64,000 nucleotides of DNA. It comes from Phoenix dactylifera (Eukaryota > Streptophyta > Magnoliopsida > Arecales > Arecaceae). The stretch spans positions 22,074,899-22,138,898 of the forward strand of contig NC_052394.1 in the NCBI RefSeq assembly GCF_009389715.1. Reading direction: 5' to 3'. This document shows positions 9,759 through 23,455 of the stretch, one piece after another. Both the position numbers and the translations under genes were made by a program. The notes under the pieces are model-generated. The model was not told the origin of the DNA. It made no database searches and saw nothing but the letters and a program-made list of their open reading frames with translations. The stretch's first letter is position 1, and each line of letters opens with the position of its first letter.

Positions 9759-11734
9759 TAACCAATTGCCATTTTGCTGAGAGATAGCATGACATCCGTT
9801 CCCATTTAAGCTCCTGTGGGCAGAATGATCTCTTCCGATTTTCTTTGTATATAAAGAAAGCAATATCATTGTGTATTTTAATCATGATTAATTGTTACAG
9901 CAGCTTTTTTATTACCAGCAACAATGTCTACACTGCTCAATCCAAGCTTTTGCTTTAGGAGTAGGCAAACTTCCTGGTTCCTGGTTGCATCCAACCAATT
10001 AATTTCCAAGATGCCTTTTATCATGACTTTCTTTGTAGCTGTTCCCATGGAAACTATTGCACTATATATCATTTTATATTTGTAATTCCTGCACTTTTGA
10101 CCACTGCAGTGGATGCAGTTAGAAACTTAGTGGTTGAATGCTTCAATCTAGGGCAATATCCACGGAGGAAACTCTTTGGAAACTTGATCCTCCCCCCCCC
10201 CCCCCAAAAAAAAAAAACCCAACCCCACCTCACCCCACCACCTTTCTAATTGCTTGTTTAGCTCAAATGTTTTTAAGATATCTGCTTCCCTTCACAATAA
10301 TTCCGCTCCACCTGCACCCAAAAAAAAAAACAGTTCTGCACTTGTTCTTTATTTTGGCAACTGAGGCTGGGAATGTTGGGAGTAGATTTGAAGATATTTC
10401 AATAATGTGTTGTCTGATTTATGTACTATGGAAAAATGGAAAACGGTAAAAGGCTTATGCTACTATATAACTGAGCTCATGTTGAAACATTTGCATGCCA
10501 ATAAGTAGTATTTGTCATTATTAGTGTTGTTATTAGACAACTGTGGTTGGGTTTGATCATCACATCAAGAATTGATAGTTAATGTCTGATCAAGCAAGTC
10601 TGTAGCAACAACATATCTGAGTATTTCCTGTAGCAATTACATGTATCTTAATAGAATTAAAGATCTATCCCAAAGGGCGCCCCTCCCCCTCCCCCTCCCC
10701 CTCCCTCCCTCCCTCCCTTGCTCCCTCTCCTTTTCTTCTTTTTTGTTAATCTCTCCCCACTATGCATCAATTTTGTCCCTTTTTTTAATACAACAAATGG
10801 AGCATCTAAACATCTGCTAGGATAATAGAAGGAAAGACTGAAAGAAACACTTAATATTGCTCTTTGATACGAATTTATGTGGTTTATTTTGTCAGACTTG
10901 TCCATGTTCAAGAGAGCTCCCTTGAATTTCTCAAAACAAAACGAGGAGTACCATGGTATTCATATCTTGCTTCACAGACTTGATGTTTTAAAGTTTGTTC
11001 TGTAATCACATCAAGAATTGCTAGTTAATGTCTGATCAATCAAGTCTGTAGCAACTAGCAACAACATATCTGAGTATTTCCTGTAGCAATTACATGTATC
11101 TTAATAGAAATAAAGATCTATCCCAAAGGGCGCCCCTCCCCCTCCCTCCCTTGCTCCCTCTCCTTTTCTTTTTTTGTTAATCTCTCCCCACCATGCATCA
11201 AATTTGTCCCTTTTTTTAATACAACAAATGGAGCATCTAAATATCTGTTAGGCTAATAGAAGGAAAGACTGAAAGAAGCACTTAATATTGCTCTTTGATA
11301 TGAATTTATGTGGTTTATCTTGTCAGAATTGTCCATGTTCAAGAGAGCTCCCTTGAACTTCTAAAACAAAACAACGTGTAGCATGGTATTCATATCTTTC
11401 TTTACAGACTTGATGTTTTAAAGTTTGTTCTGTAATCACAGATTCAGAACCACTCTTACATTTTTTAAGCTGTTCGCACGTTGGATATCTTCTATGATAT
11501 TTAAAGAGAATTAACTTATATTCTGTGACGCTCGAAGGACATGCTGAGTCATTCTCATCATAGGACAAGTCACATTGTGTAAAAGCTCTCCAGACCTAAA
11601 AGTGATGGCAGAACACTGATTCGTCTCTGGTTCCTCATGTTTTTTCATCTTGTGGATGTAATGAACATTTATACAGTTCCGCATGTTTTTTTCATCTTCC
11701 GCATGCATTAACAGTTCTTTTCTTCTGACTACAG
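9759..11734 (+). other. probable last intron of RPL35, right of the retrotransposon
   Basis: AT-rich sequence without recognisable exons between the LTR end and the RPL35 terminal exon. It ends in a good acceptor (CTGACTACAG) at 11734. It holds homopolymer runs (C and A runs near 10190-10220), CCCTCC-rich tracts and a 440-bp tandem duplication. I looked for the penultimate L35 exon here and did not find it, so it must lie left of the window or be absent. Confidence 0.55.
10559..11434. repeat. tandem duplication, two copies of about 430-446 bp
   Basis: Copy 1 is 10559-11004 and copy 2 is 11005-11434. Both start ATCACATCAAGAATTG and end TTTAAAGTTTGTTCTGTA; the motif ATCACA follows copy 2 again, so the junction fits a slippage or unequal-exchange duplication. 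They differ mainly in the length of the CCCTCC tract and scattered substitutions. No coding content is seen. Confidence 0.9.
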
Positions 11735-11809
11735 GCTTCATTGAAGACCGAACGACAGAAGAAAAAGGAGATGTACTTCCCAATGAGGAAGTATGCCATT
11801 AAGGCATAG
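11735..11809 (+). CDS. RPL35: 60S ribosomal protein L35 (uL29), last exon only
   Basis: The exon follows a CTGACTACAG acceptor and reads in phase 0 as ASLKTERQKKKEMYFPMRKY then AIKA and a TAG stop. This is the conserved C-terminus of eukaryotic L35, a structural protein of the large ribosomal subunit near the exit tunnel. The full protein is about 123 aa, so about 99 residues must be encoded upstream. None of the upstream exons is found in 1-11734, which is filled mostly by the Tat element in the same orientation. Either the gene carries a last intron of more than 11.7 kb, or this exon has been cut off from its gene. The exon itself is fully intact. Confidence 0.88.
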   Translation, partial: ASLKTERQKKKEMYFPMRKYAIKA

Positions 11810-13130
11810 ATTAGGTTATTATTTAGACTTGTCTTTTTCGTTTAAGTGGCTGTCCTCTGGGATCCAATTTTTGTCATGTGTTTTATGGATTAGCAATCCT
11901 GTTTAGTACCATGCTTTGGGTTTATGACATACAAAATGCTAGTTGTCTTTTCTGGGATTCAGATAAGTTTGATGTTTGATTTTTGATTTTTGATTCATCT
12001 TCCTTTGCTGGTATTAAACTTGGTTTGACATGTCGATGGAGATTTCTGCTCTACACTGACTTCCATCAAGTGCTGGGATATTCATTGCAATTTCTGCTCG
12101 ACACTGTTGCTTCATCTGTCTGCTTAAATTATTGAGAACGGCAATCTGAATTGCTGAGCCCTTTAAGTTCTATTCTTGCTGCCTTGCTGGGTGGCCTGGT
12201 TTGTCCCCCTTTCACCTCCAGAAAAGGAGAATTCTCAAATCTTACATGCAGGGTGCAGCTTGGCGTAGTTCTTATTCTTTGTTATTATTTTGGTGTATCA
12301 AGTAAATTTGTACATGTGAGAACAACCACAATCACAACGAGTCCGTTAAAGCTGTATTGCATCCTTTAGAATGAGTCCGTTGCAAAGCTATACTGATTTC
12401 TCCCTAACGAAATATCAAAAAATAGCTATCCTGTGGAATGCAGGAATAGCCTAGCCTTCAGAAGAAGAAGAAGAAGGGATGTCTCTCCAAAAGTTATCCC
12501 CTCTACGTAACAAAGCTTTAAGCTTTGGTACTTATGTTTAGACTGTCGAAATACTTGGCGAGTTTTAAATTTCTTGAAAAAAGGTGTATTCCCCAACCAT
12601 TTTCTCACTCGGTGGCCAGATTTCTGTTTTCATAGCCAAAGGCAGCCTTTCATACAGTGCACGTGTCTCAAAGCAAGGAACTGCATGTTCCTCTTAGAAA
12701 AAAAATCTTTCACTCTTCCGCTTTCTTTTCTTCTTTTAAGATGGAATTTTCGGTCGTACCATATTTCTGCACACGTTAGACATTTTGGCCTTCCAGATCG
12801 GTAGCTTATAACATGGAAAACAAAAATTAGCACACGAATAGGGAAAATAAAAGTAAATGAATGTTGAATGTTCGTTTGTTCAGACAAATAATCCTGACTA
12901 TTGTTATTTGCCGTTGTTTGGATGCCTACGAGAGAAGATACCTCTCATCTTTTTAATTCCAACAATGCCTCCCCAGTTGTATGAGACGAGCCAAATAAGC
13001 AATGAAATTATATAGTTTGTGTGTATCAAAGTCTGTGAAAGTACTATCTCAGCCCACTACATGGGGTGGGGGGCGGGTGGAATCCAGTACAACCTTTTTT
13101 TTTTTTTTTTTTTTTGCGCTATTGCTTTCC
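11810..13130 (+). other. RPL35 3' UTR and intergenic sequence
   Basis: The first 200-300 bases are T-rich and plausible as the L35 3' UTR, though no perfect AATAAA is seen. Beyond about 12130 I see no exon, RNA gene or transposon ends. A poly(T) run lies at about 13097-13116. Confidence 0.5.
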
Positions 13131-13149
13131 AGAATCAAAAACATGTTGT

Positions 13150-13346
13150 TCGATGGCAATGGCACTTTCACTTGGGACAATAGTGTAGCTGACTGGATGG
13201 CATCCTTCGCAGCTCATCATTTTGAGAGTTTCACTTGGGACAACCTATCCTTGGTTCCATCATTTTTGTATTCTCTTATTCTTTTTGATCTTATGGGCTG
13301 CATCCACATCCATTGTGTGTGAGCTGCCGTTGTACCAAAAAAAAAA
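13150..13346 (+). mobile_element. LINE (L1-type) 3' end fragment
   Basis: The plus frame reads NSVADWMASFAAHHFESF and continues to LFDLMGCIHIHCV, which matches the C-terminal end of the RNase H domain typical of plant L1 LINEs. It is followed by a short UTR and an A tract at about 13337-13346. Only the extreme 3' end is present, as is common for 5'-truncated insertions. An imperfect copy of the phrase at 13131-13162 (AATCAAAAACATGTTGTTCG) recurs at 13436-13468; it is too far from the A tract to be a simple target duplication. Confidence 0.7.
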
Positions 13347-14061
13347 TTTGGATTTCTATCTACAGTCGATAGGGTACACCCTTATTTTATTTTTTTTATT
13401 TTGACTCTTTTTATCCAACATACTCCTTTTCTCAGAAATCAAAAACATATTCTTTGATGGCAATGGGGACACTTAAAATTGGCAAAAGTCAGCATTGAAA
13501 GTTGAGATCTATTTTCTACAGAGACAATCCGGCCTTGCTAATTGCTAATCCACTCCCTCTGAAGAAGAAAGATCAGTCAAAGTAACATTTGCCAACAATC
13601 TTTCAGAATGCATTTTTTTTTATTCGTATAAATGTCTTCCTCTGGTGTATATATGCCGACATTATGAAGAACCCGTGTGGAAAGTCCCGCAGAATTGGAC
13701 TAGATTTTCTAAAAGTCCAACCCATATCTTCTAAAAGCTCATCCTAATCTTAATTTAAATTCTATCAATGCATCATTGGCTTGTAGGAAGAAAAAAAAAA
13801 AAAGAAAAACACTTATATAGGTTTTTTCCTCCCATAAAATTTGGGCTGGAACGCATTGCATGGATATGTGCCTACTCAAATAGACTGTCCACTTCCAGAA
13901 TTCAATAAAAAAATCCAATCCAATCTAATCTTGTTGGATTTTTTCCAACTAAGTTACAAGTTAAATCTTCCACATACGATGCATCTCTTCGCTTACAGTC
14001 CTTAAAGGTTATGACAATATATAAACATAAATAAAACTCCTTATTACCCTTTATCCATTCC

Positions 14062-14133
14062 TCCGTTGTAGTCTAGTTGGTTAGGATACTCGGCTCTCAC
14101 CCGAGAGACCCGGGTTCGAGTCCCGGCAACGGA
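14062..14133 (+). tRNA. trnE-CUC: tRNA-Glu (CTC)
   Basis: A 72-nt cloverleaf without intron. The acceptor stem TCCGTTG pairs with CAACGGA, the D arm contains TAGTCTAGTTGGTTAGGA (A box), the anticodon stem CTCGG/CCGAG holds the loop CTCTCAC with anticodon CTC at 14096-14098, and the T arm holds GGGTTCGAGTCCC (B box). A T run four bases downstream serves as the Pol III terminator. Confidence 0.97.
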
Positions 14134-14149
14134 ATGTTTTTTTTCATAT

Positions 14150-15180
14150 TTTGAGAAAAAAAAAATGGAACTCCATTTTTAACAATAAAAAGGATTTCTT
14201 TTACTTTTTAATAAAATTATAAAACAAAAACGTAAACGAGGAAAATGTTTTTACTCAAAGTCTAAATGAATTATAAATAATTGATTCACAAAAGGAACTT
14301 TGAAAGGTTGACAAAAAGTTAATAACAGAAGCAAAATGCAGTATAAAAGAAAAGACAAAAGAAGGAGAATAGTATTATCTTTTGTAAAATCAAATGCATT
14401 ATAAAAGAAAAATATAAGAGATGCAAAATGAATTATAAAAGAAAATAATAGACAAGGGGGAAATGTCTATATCTTTTAAAAAATCAAATGAATTATAAAA
14501 AAATAAAATATAAAAGTGGAAAAATAAAGAGGTTAATAGAAATAAAGAAGAAAAGTGAGTTGTAGAAGAAAAATTAATGAAGGAACATTCTTATCTTTGT
14601 GAGAAAAAAAAGAATTATAAAAGGAAGAATAAGAAGTTGAAGGAAAAAAGAAGATAAATAAGAAGTTGAAGAAAAAACTAGTAGGACAAAACAGTCGAAG
14701 AGAAAAGTAGTTTTCTTTGAGAAAACAAATGAATTATAAAAGAAAGAATAAAAAGTTGAATTAAAAAATAAAGAAGGAAATATAAGAGGTTGAAGGAAAA
14801 AAAATAGAAGGAAAATAGTTGAAAAAAAATAGAGGAAAATTAATCTGGGGAAATGTTTTTATCTTTAAAAGAATCAAATGAATTATACACAAATAAATTA
14901 CAAAACGAAAATAAAAAGTTGAAAAATAAAAATGTTGGTAGATATTTAATAATAGAACTAAAGTGAATTACAGAAGAAAATTAAATGATCAAGCATTTGT
15001 TTCTTTGATAGAACAAATAAATTCTAAAAGAAATAATAAGAATGGAAAAAAAAGGAAGAGTTAGAAGTTGAAGAGAGGGGGGGGGGATAAGAATTTGAAG
15101 AAAAAAAAAAGAATGAAAAACATTTTAAAAAATAGAAAGAATTTGAATTATAAACAAATAAAACATTTGATGAACCAGAT
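14150..15180. repeat. A/purine-rich degenerate repeat region between tRNA genes
   Basis: About 1 kb with very strong strand asymmetry: almost no C on the plus strand. The phrase AAATGAATTATAAAAGAAAA and variants recur roughly every 40-140 bases (about 14265, 14390, 14430, 14488, 14728, 14876), interspersed with AGAAGTTGAAGGAAAAA and an occasional ATGTTTTTATCTTT spacer. It looks like an old, eroded minisatellite. No coding potential is seen. Confidence 0.7.
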
Positions 15181-15182
15181 AT

Positions 15183-15256
15183 CGACCACAGTGGGAGTCG
15201 AACCCACGACCTTCTGATCCGAAGTCAGACGCGCTAATCCACTGCGCTATGCGGTC
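15183..15256 (-). tRNA. trnR-UCG: tRNA-Arg (TCG)
   Basis: Minus strand. The acceptor stem GACCGCA pairs with TGTGGTC (one G-T pair), the D arm is GCGCAGTGGATTAGCGC, the anticodon stem TCTGA/TCAGA encloses CTTCGGA with anticodon TCG (15220-15222), and the T arm is GTGGGTTCGACTCCCAC. No intron. It faces the tRNA-Glu gene about 1 kb away. Confidence 0.97.
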
Positions 15257-15599
15257 AATTTTATGTTTCCAGTTCAACAAACATTGTTATTCTCTCAAAG
15301 CGTTTACACTAAGGCATGCGTTAAAATGGCATACTATTGCTGTTTGTGCATTGCATTAAGTTTTATAATGTGATTATTTGGTTGGATTTGAATTTAGGTT
15401 ATGTGGTTGGTATCTTCACAACTTCAGATATCAAGTTGGCGATGGAGTTGAGATCACTACACGTATGACCGGAAGGACAACATGTCTTGCTATCTGTCAA
15501 ACTTAACTTACATGAGACTGAAGCATGATCCTTTTATGATATGGACCGGGAAAGAAAAAAAAAAAGATAGCATTAGTGGATTTCATTGTCTTGCTAATT

Positions 15600-17360
15600 A
15601 AATTAGGACATGGTATGCCATGGTAAAGAAGAAGCCGGGCTTGGCATTAAGAATTTTAGAAATATGAATCTCTCCCTTCATGCAAAATGGGATTGGAGAT
15701 TGATGATGAATCATAGTGTTGGTAGTGGCAGCGAATCTATTTGAGGAAGCAAGTTACAACTGCCTACCGCACGAGATGTCGGTTTGCCGTGCGTGTCAGG
15801 CGGCGACCCTTCAGAGCCTACCCGGTTTGGAAGGGCATTTGCTCTGATCTTGAAGCCTTTTGGAACTGTGCTTCCTTTAAACATGGCAATGGTGAAAATA
15901 TTAGATTTTGGGAAGATTGATTGTTAGGACCAATTCCTTTTGAATCCTTATTTCATGATTTGTTCTTTAGAGGAGTCAAGCTTTTAAAATCACCAATTGT
16001 CCCAGAAGCTTAAATTTATAGGATGAGATAGATTTATTTACATATTTTATATTTTCTTACACTCTTTCTCATATATACTATATAGTTCGGACTTTTCTTT
16101 AATGGGTGAGCTCAACATGTGAAATTTTTTGATAACGGAGTTAAAGAATACGGAAACAAAGTTCGAACTCAGAACTTCTACTCTGATATTATGTTAAAAT
16201 TACTAATAGTCCCAAAAACTTATAAAAGCCTTAAACATATATGAATAATCTGAATATTATATATAAAGCAGCGGAAATAGGAACGCATACCTCTTGCCAT
16301 AGTGAATGTCTTTGATCAGGATAACTCGGCAAGAACACTTTAATGAGAAAAAGGACTTCTAGTCTTTTTCTAACTTTATGGGACATAATGATGAATGTAC
16401 ACAAGCCCCTTTTATAGGCAAGACCAGGACCCTTGATTCTCTATTGTAATAAATATTATCATTCAATCCATCACTAAGAGATATTGTACCCGTTAATTTT
16501 AGTTAACTCTACAACTACCTTATAATGATGTTTATCCAACAGTTTATCAAGCAAGCCGTACATGAATGTGGTATGGGGGCCACCTTAAGGATAATTATCG
16601 ATTAAAGTTTACAACTTAAATTTATAAAGTAAAATAAATTTATTTATATATTTTATATTTTTTTTACACCAGCGGAACGTCCCAATTGAAGGCCCTGTTC
16701 TCCTCTGTTCATCCAATTGATTCTGGTGATGTGCCAGTGTGGAAGCCCTGTCGTGATGGAAAGTATAGTGTTGATTCGTACTACAAGTTTATTAATAATG
16801 GCGGGGTCCGTTGTCAATTCTACAAGACAATTTGAAAGGCTCCAGTGCCTGAAAAGGTCAAAGTATTCATTTGGCTGGCTACATACTGGAGAAATTTTGG
16901 CAAGGAAAGGATAGAGGGCAAGTGTCGGCTGCCCCTTTCGTGGCTCCCGCTCTGAGGCTGCTTCTCACCTTTTCATTCGTTGTCTGTTTGCCCAAGCATT
17001 GTGGTCTTCTCTTTTATCATGCTTAAATCTCCGCAGATTGCCACCGAATTTAACATCTCTTTGGTCCCCATGGAGGAAAAGGACAATTCACAAGTCCATC
17101 TAAGAAAAGGTTGGGATCAATTGCTCATGGCACGAGAGAAACTCAAGGATCTTCTTGAAAAGAAGAGCATCACCTCCTCTGTTTTGCATAAAATACTATA
17201 CTTTTTTTTTTCCTGTGGAGCTTGTCTTTGTAATGCCAAAACCTCTGTTTCCTATCTCTCTATGTGTGTAATTACCACCCTTCTTCTTGTAAATATTTTT
17301 TTTCTTTCAATAAAGTTTGGGGGAAGTTGCTCACTCTCTCTATTTTACGTCAAAAAAAAA
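15600..17360 (+). mobile_element. degenerate LINE, 3' part, interrupted by another repeat
   Basis: Left part (15600-15985) reads LGIKNFRNMNLSLHAKWDWR and then an NGENIRFW-like phrase, the stretch after the RT domain in plant L1 LINEs. Right part (16670-17360) reads VWKPCRDGKYSVDSYYKF and APVPEKVKVFIWLATYW, the zinc-binding RT-associated domain (zf-RVT), followed by WHERNSRIF and a short A tract near 17350. Several stops and frame changes are present, so it is dead. Between the parts lies an unrelated AT-rich insertion. Confidence 0.75.
15978..16668. mobile_element. unclassified LTR/TRIM-like repeat nested in the LINE
   Basis: An AT-rich block splits the LINE. The phrase TTAAAATYACYAATWGTCCC with following AAGCTTA or AACTTAT occurs at about 15985 and 16191, and similar TTTATTTAYATATTTTATAT tails occur at about 16033 and 16640. 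This type of phrase is common in plant LTR-like repeats. Exact ends and a target duplication were not found. Confidence 0.4.
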
Positions 17361-20300
17361 GTCTGAACTGGGAAGAAAGATTTCATACGGGGAGCTCAAT
17401 TCTAAGATGCATGCGATCTGGGGAAAAAAAAAATCTAAAATGCATGTTTCAAACTAGAGAACCAGAATAAAATTTAATACAGAAACTTCAGAATTCCTGA
17501 ACACTATAAATTCTACATTAGCTTCATTTAAATGATCATTAGGTGGGTAAAAAAGTTATGCAGAAGAGAAGCAGAGGTTTGCGGTAAACAATAAATAGCA
17601 ATGCTCGGGAAGCGCCGAACCAGATTTGGGTTGTTTATACTCCTGCCATTTATCCGATGAAACTCATATGTAAGCCCGAATTATAACAAAATTAACATCC
17701 AAACAGGTCATGTTGCTGCCCATCTTGGACCGATAATGCAGGCCACTCCTGTGGAGCTCATCGGATTGGCTCCTCCGATGCTCGAGTCAGAGAGGATTTC
17801 TAGTGGAAAGTGAGGAAGTAGAAGAATAGTTCATGTATTAAGTGATTCATTATTTGAGGATTGGGTATTACGCCATGCACCTTTCATGAAGGGTCTCTAA
17901 GTTTAATTATAATTGAGATTCTAAATTTTCTGCGGATCGTATCCCAACAACATCAATTCAAAGACGTGTCGTAACTATTTGATATATGATGGAATTGCTA
18001 GAGCCCCATTCGCACTTAGGTAAGAACCAGATTTGTTGTGCCTTTGGAGTCTTGGACCCGGACCCCGGCCGATTCGAACTTGCAAAGTTTAGTCTGGTTC
18101 AGTCTCAAGTGCATCTAATATGCTTCATGCAAAGTACGACATTACCGGCTAAGATTTTCTTTTTTCAGAAAAAAAACCCTCTCCCCTTTCTATGCAAAAT
18201 ATAACGTTGACATCTCATAAAATCTCACACTACAATATAATTCGCGCTTCATAATTTAAATTATATCTATATAATTAAAGATGAGATTGCAGGTTGCGGA
18301 CCTAACTACAAACTCGTGTTTGGCCTGGTGGTCAGGATCTTGCATCTTTTTGTAGTGTGGACGAGATGCAACTCGTGCATCAGATAAGTGTACCCCTTCG
18401 TCGTCGGTCAAAATCTAGCAAAATGTGGAGAAGAAGAGACAGAGGACTTTAATGCTAGTTAATTAGTGGGGAGGATGTTCTAACCAGCCATGATAAATGT
18501 GCAGTCTGCCTCCTCGTTGAAAATTCTCTCATTAAAAGCTCATATCGTGCCATCCTACTGAGGGTAAAAGAATATACATACGGTGCCATGACCAACGGGT
18601 AAAATGCTTTGAATCACAAATTTCATGCAAGTGCTGCTTCTAAGAGTTTCGCACTTGATTTTGAGAAATGCTCCTTTTTCTGTGTTTAAATTGAGCTTGC
18701 ACTGTTCTCGTGAGAATTTGGACTTTGTACCAGAGTTAGACATAACAATGGCATAATAATTTCAAGGCATAGCATGCGGGCAATAGACTAAGAGCCTAGC
18801 CTAAAGCCCCATGCAAAATCAAGATATAATTTTTAGTTGGACTAGATCTATCGTTGAGTCGGTAGACCAATTTAATTGCAAAGCAAGATGCACGGAAGCG
18901 CATGTATTGCGCTCCTTTTTCTTTGTCTATTTGTTTGTGTACGTGTTGCTCTATGATTGGACTGGTCCATTGACTAACCATTCATTTTATTTTCTGATTT
19001 TATTGGGTGTATTCGTAGTCGTCAAGTATGATTCTATCCGCTTTAGCAAAAAATGAAAATAAAAAAAAATACTCTTTTGGGTTGGGGCCCCAAAACATCT
19101 TAGCATCTAGGGTGGGCCCTTGTTCCCATGCACCAAATGAATGGTCCACGTTGGTGAGCTCGTGTGGGGCTCCCTCTCCCTTATAAATAGGTCAAACATC
19201 CGAGTCTCACGTGAAAACAACTTTCCACGTGCTCCCCGTCTTTCCACTCGATCCGGGGCGCCCTTCTTCCTTCCCTAGACGCACGTGCTACTCGTGTGAA
19301 TGTAGCACCAAGGGTGTCTTCAATCCTAATCATGTCCCAAGATTGTATATTTCGCTCCAATTCAGAAGGCTGGAGCTATAGACGTGCATGGTCCAGCTTG
19401 GGGGCTAAAGCTATTAAAAATTTATGGTCTTCATGACCTACCAGCCTAATTGATCTGTATCCCTGAGTCAAACAATTAAATGTAGGGCTAGGGTTTGGGG
19501 TTTACAATTCAGGAATAGGAGTGGTAATATGGTACGTACATTTATCTCACATAAGCAAGTTATAGGCAATTGATTGTGCTAACATTCGTTTCCACATCAC
19601 AAACTATTAGGCTACATGGTGGTTGTTAGGCCTATAACGAAGCCTAGCTTGAACAAGGACGAGCGTGATTGAACTTGACCCAATCTTCTTTCGAGTTATG
19701 ATTATAGATTCGGATCTTACAGAATGTTCTCGGAGAACTTCTGGACCGCACGATCATTCAGGCTATGGTAGGTCAAACATAACCCAAAACCAACTTGATC
19801 CTTTTGAGTCTGGATTAGGGCAGGCCAAATTTGAACCTCATAAAAGAAAAGATTATTCATTTTATGTTCGGAAGGAAACCTTAGAATGATAAGTCACAAA
19901 CAAAGTTATTTTCTTTTTTAATTTAAAAAATGTTTCCAGTTTCCTCTAATGCCCTCAAGATGACGTAATTCGAGCTAAAACAAGATAGTTCAATATAAGC
20001 CAAGCCTTCATCCTATAGATAGTAAATTTAATATCTAATCTATAAGCCCAAACATGACAGCAGGGCAAGGATAAGAGAACTAAAGTCATCTATTCTTGGA
20101 TTGAGTTAGATCAGAGTCTCGATTGGATTGAACTGAATTACGTAATATTTGACCTGTTTTTGACTTGGTCAATGGTTTAATTTGGGTCACTTTCAGGTTT
20201 AGACCCGATTCACCACTGCTCTGCTATAACTCCATTGAGAGCTGGTCGAATCACAGGTTTACTGAACCAATTGCAGGCCAAGCTGCGTTCAGTGTGCCAG

Positions 20301-20640
20301 CACTGGAAGAATCAAGCGATAGCTGGATACATTTAGATTCCATCACGTCACACCTGTAAACACCGATCTGATGCAGATCACCAAAGCCGTGCCGTGGTGA
20401 CTGGAATTGAATTGGACTTATCCAGGATTTCACGAGAATAAGAGTTGGATTAAAGGTGGGTCTGCATTCTAATTTGGCCACATTGGATAGCCTCCAAAAA
20501 CAAACATCAAACGTGGAGGATAGGGATGGCGCAGAAGAGTACGCACGTTTATGCGGTTGACTGATTCCAATTCCAGGATAGCTGAATAGACCCGGAGCTG
20601 CTGTAAAAAAGCTGGCGACCGAGTCTGTCTTCAAGGAGAA
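17361..20640. other. intergenic, gene-free
   Basis: No convincing exons. At 17773-17793 the phrase CCTCCGATGCTCGAGTCAGAG matches a phrase in the solo LTR at 25163-25183 (CCTCCGATGCCTAAGTCAGAG), so an eroded LTR piece probably lies here. At 19182-19189 a TATAAATA box is followed by two CACGTG motifs (19208 and 19226) and a CT-rich stretch, like a promoter, but no ORF follows. The rest is AT-rich with short ORFs that I do not recognise. Confidence 0.55.
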
Positions 20641-20655
20641 GGCAAAAACTCCCAA

Positions 20656-20661
20656 TATAAA
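20656..20661 (+). promoter_or_regulatory. TATA box of the first lipase gene
   Basis: TATAAA in the context CCCAATATAAAGGGAGG, about 260 bp upstream of the ATG. A likely 5' UTR intron follows: donor near 20805 (CACG/GTAGGT) and acceptor TTTGGCAG at 20907, placing the start codon ten bases into the second exon. Confidence 0.6.
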
Positions 20662-20916
20662 GGGAGGAACGGGGAGGAGAGGCCAAGTCCAAACCGTCGC
20701 CACCTTTTAACGCTGCAACAAAACAACTGCTTCCATCCTTCCTTCTATCTAAAACCCTTCTACTCTCTATCTTATTGGCACTTGTAAGATCTCTCTGCTG
20801 CACGGTAGGTTCATCACAAAACAAGACTCCATGTGGAATAATTTTTATTTAGTTCAGGCTTCCTTCTTATTTTAATCCCGTCTGTTCTCTGTTTTTTTTT
20901 TTGGCAGGGACAGAGT

Positions 20917-23455
<2,539 letters not shown>

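Noticed and set aside
10905-10925. GAGAGCTCCCTTGAA, resembling the start of a miR319/miR159 precursor, present in both duplicated copies
   Set aside because: Only about 11 bases match and no mature miRNA or long foldback follows.
18305-18400. TGGCCTGGTGGTCAGGATC, resembling a tRNA-type A box (possible SINE)
   Set aside because: No B box and no SINE-like 3' tail at a suitable distance.
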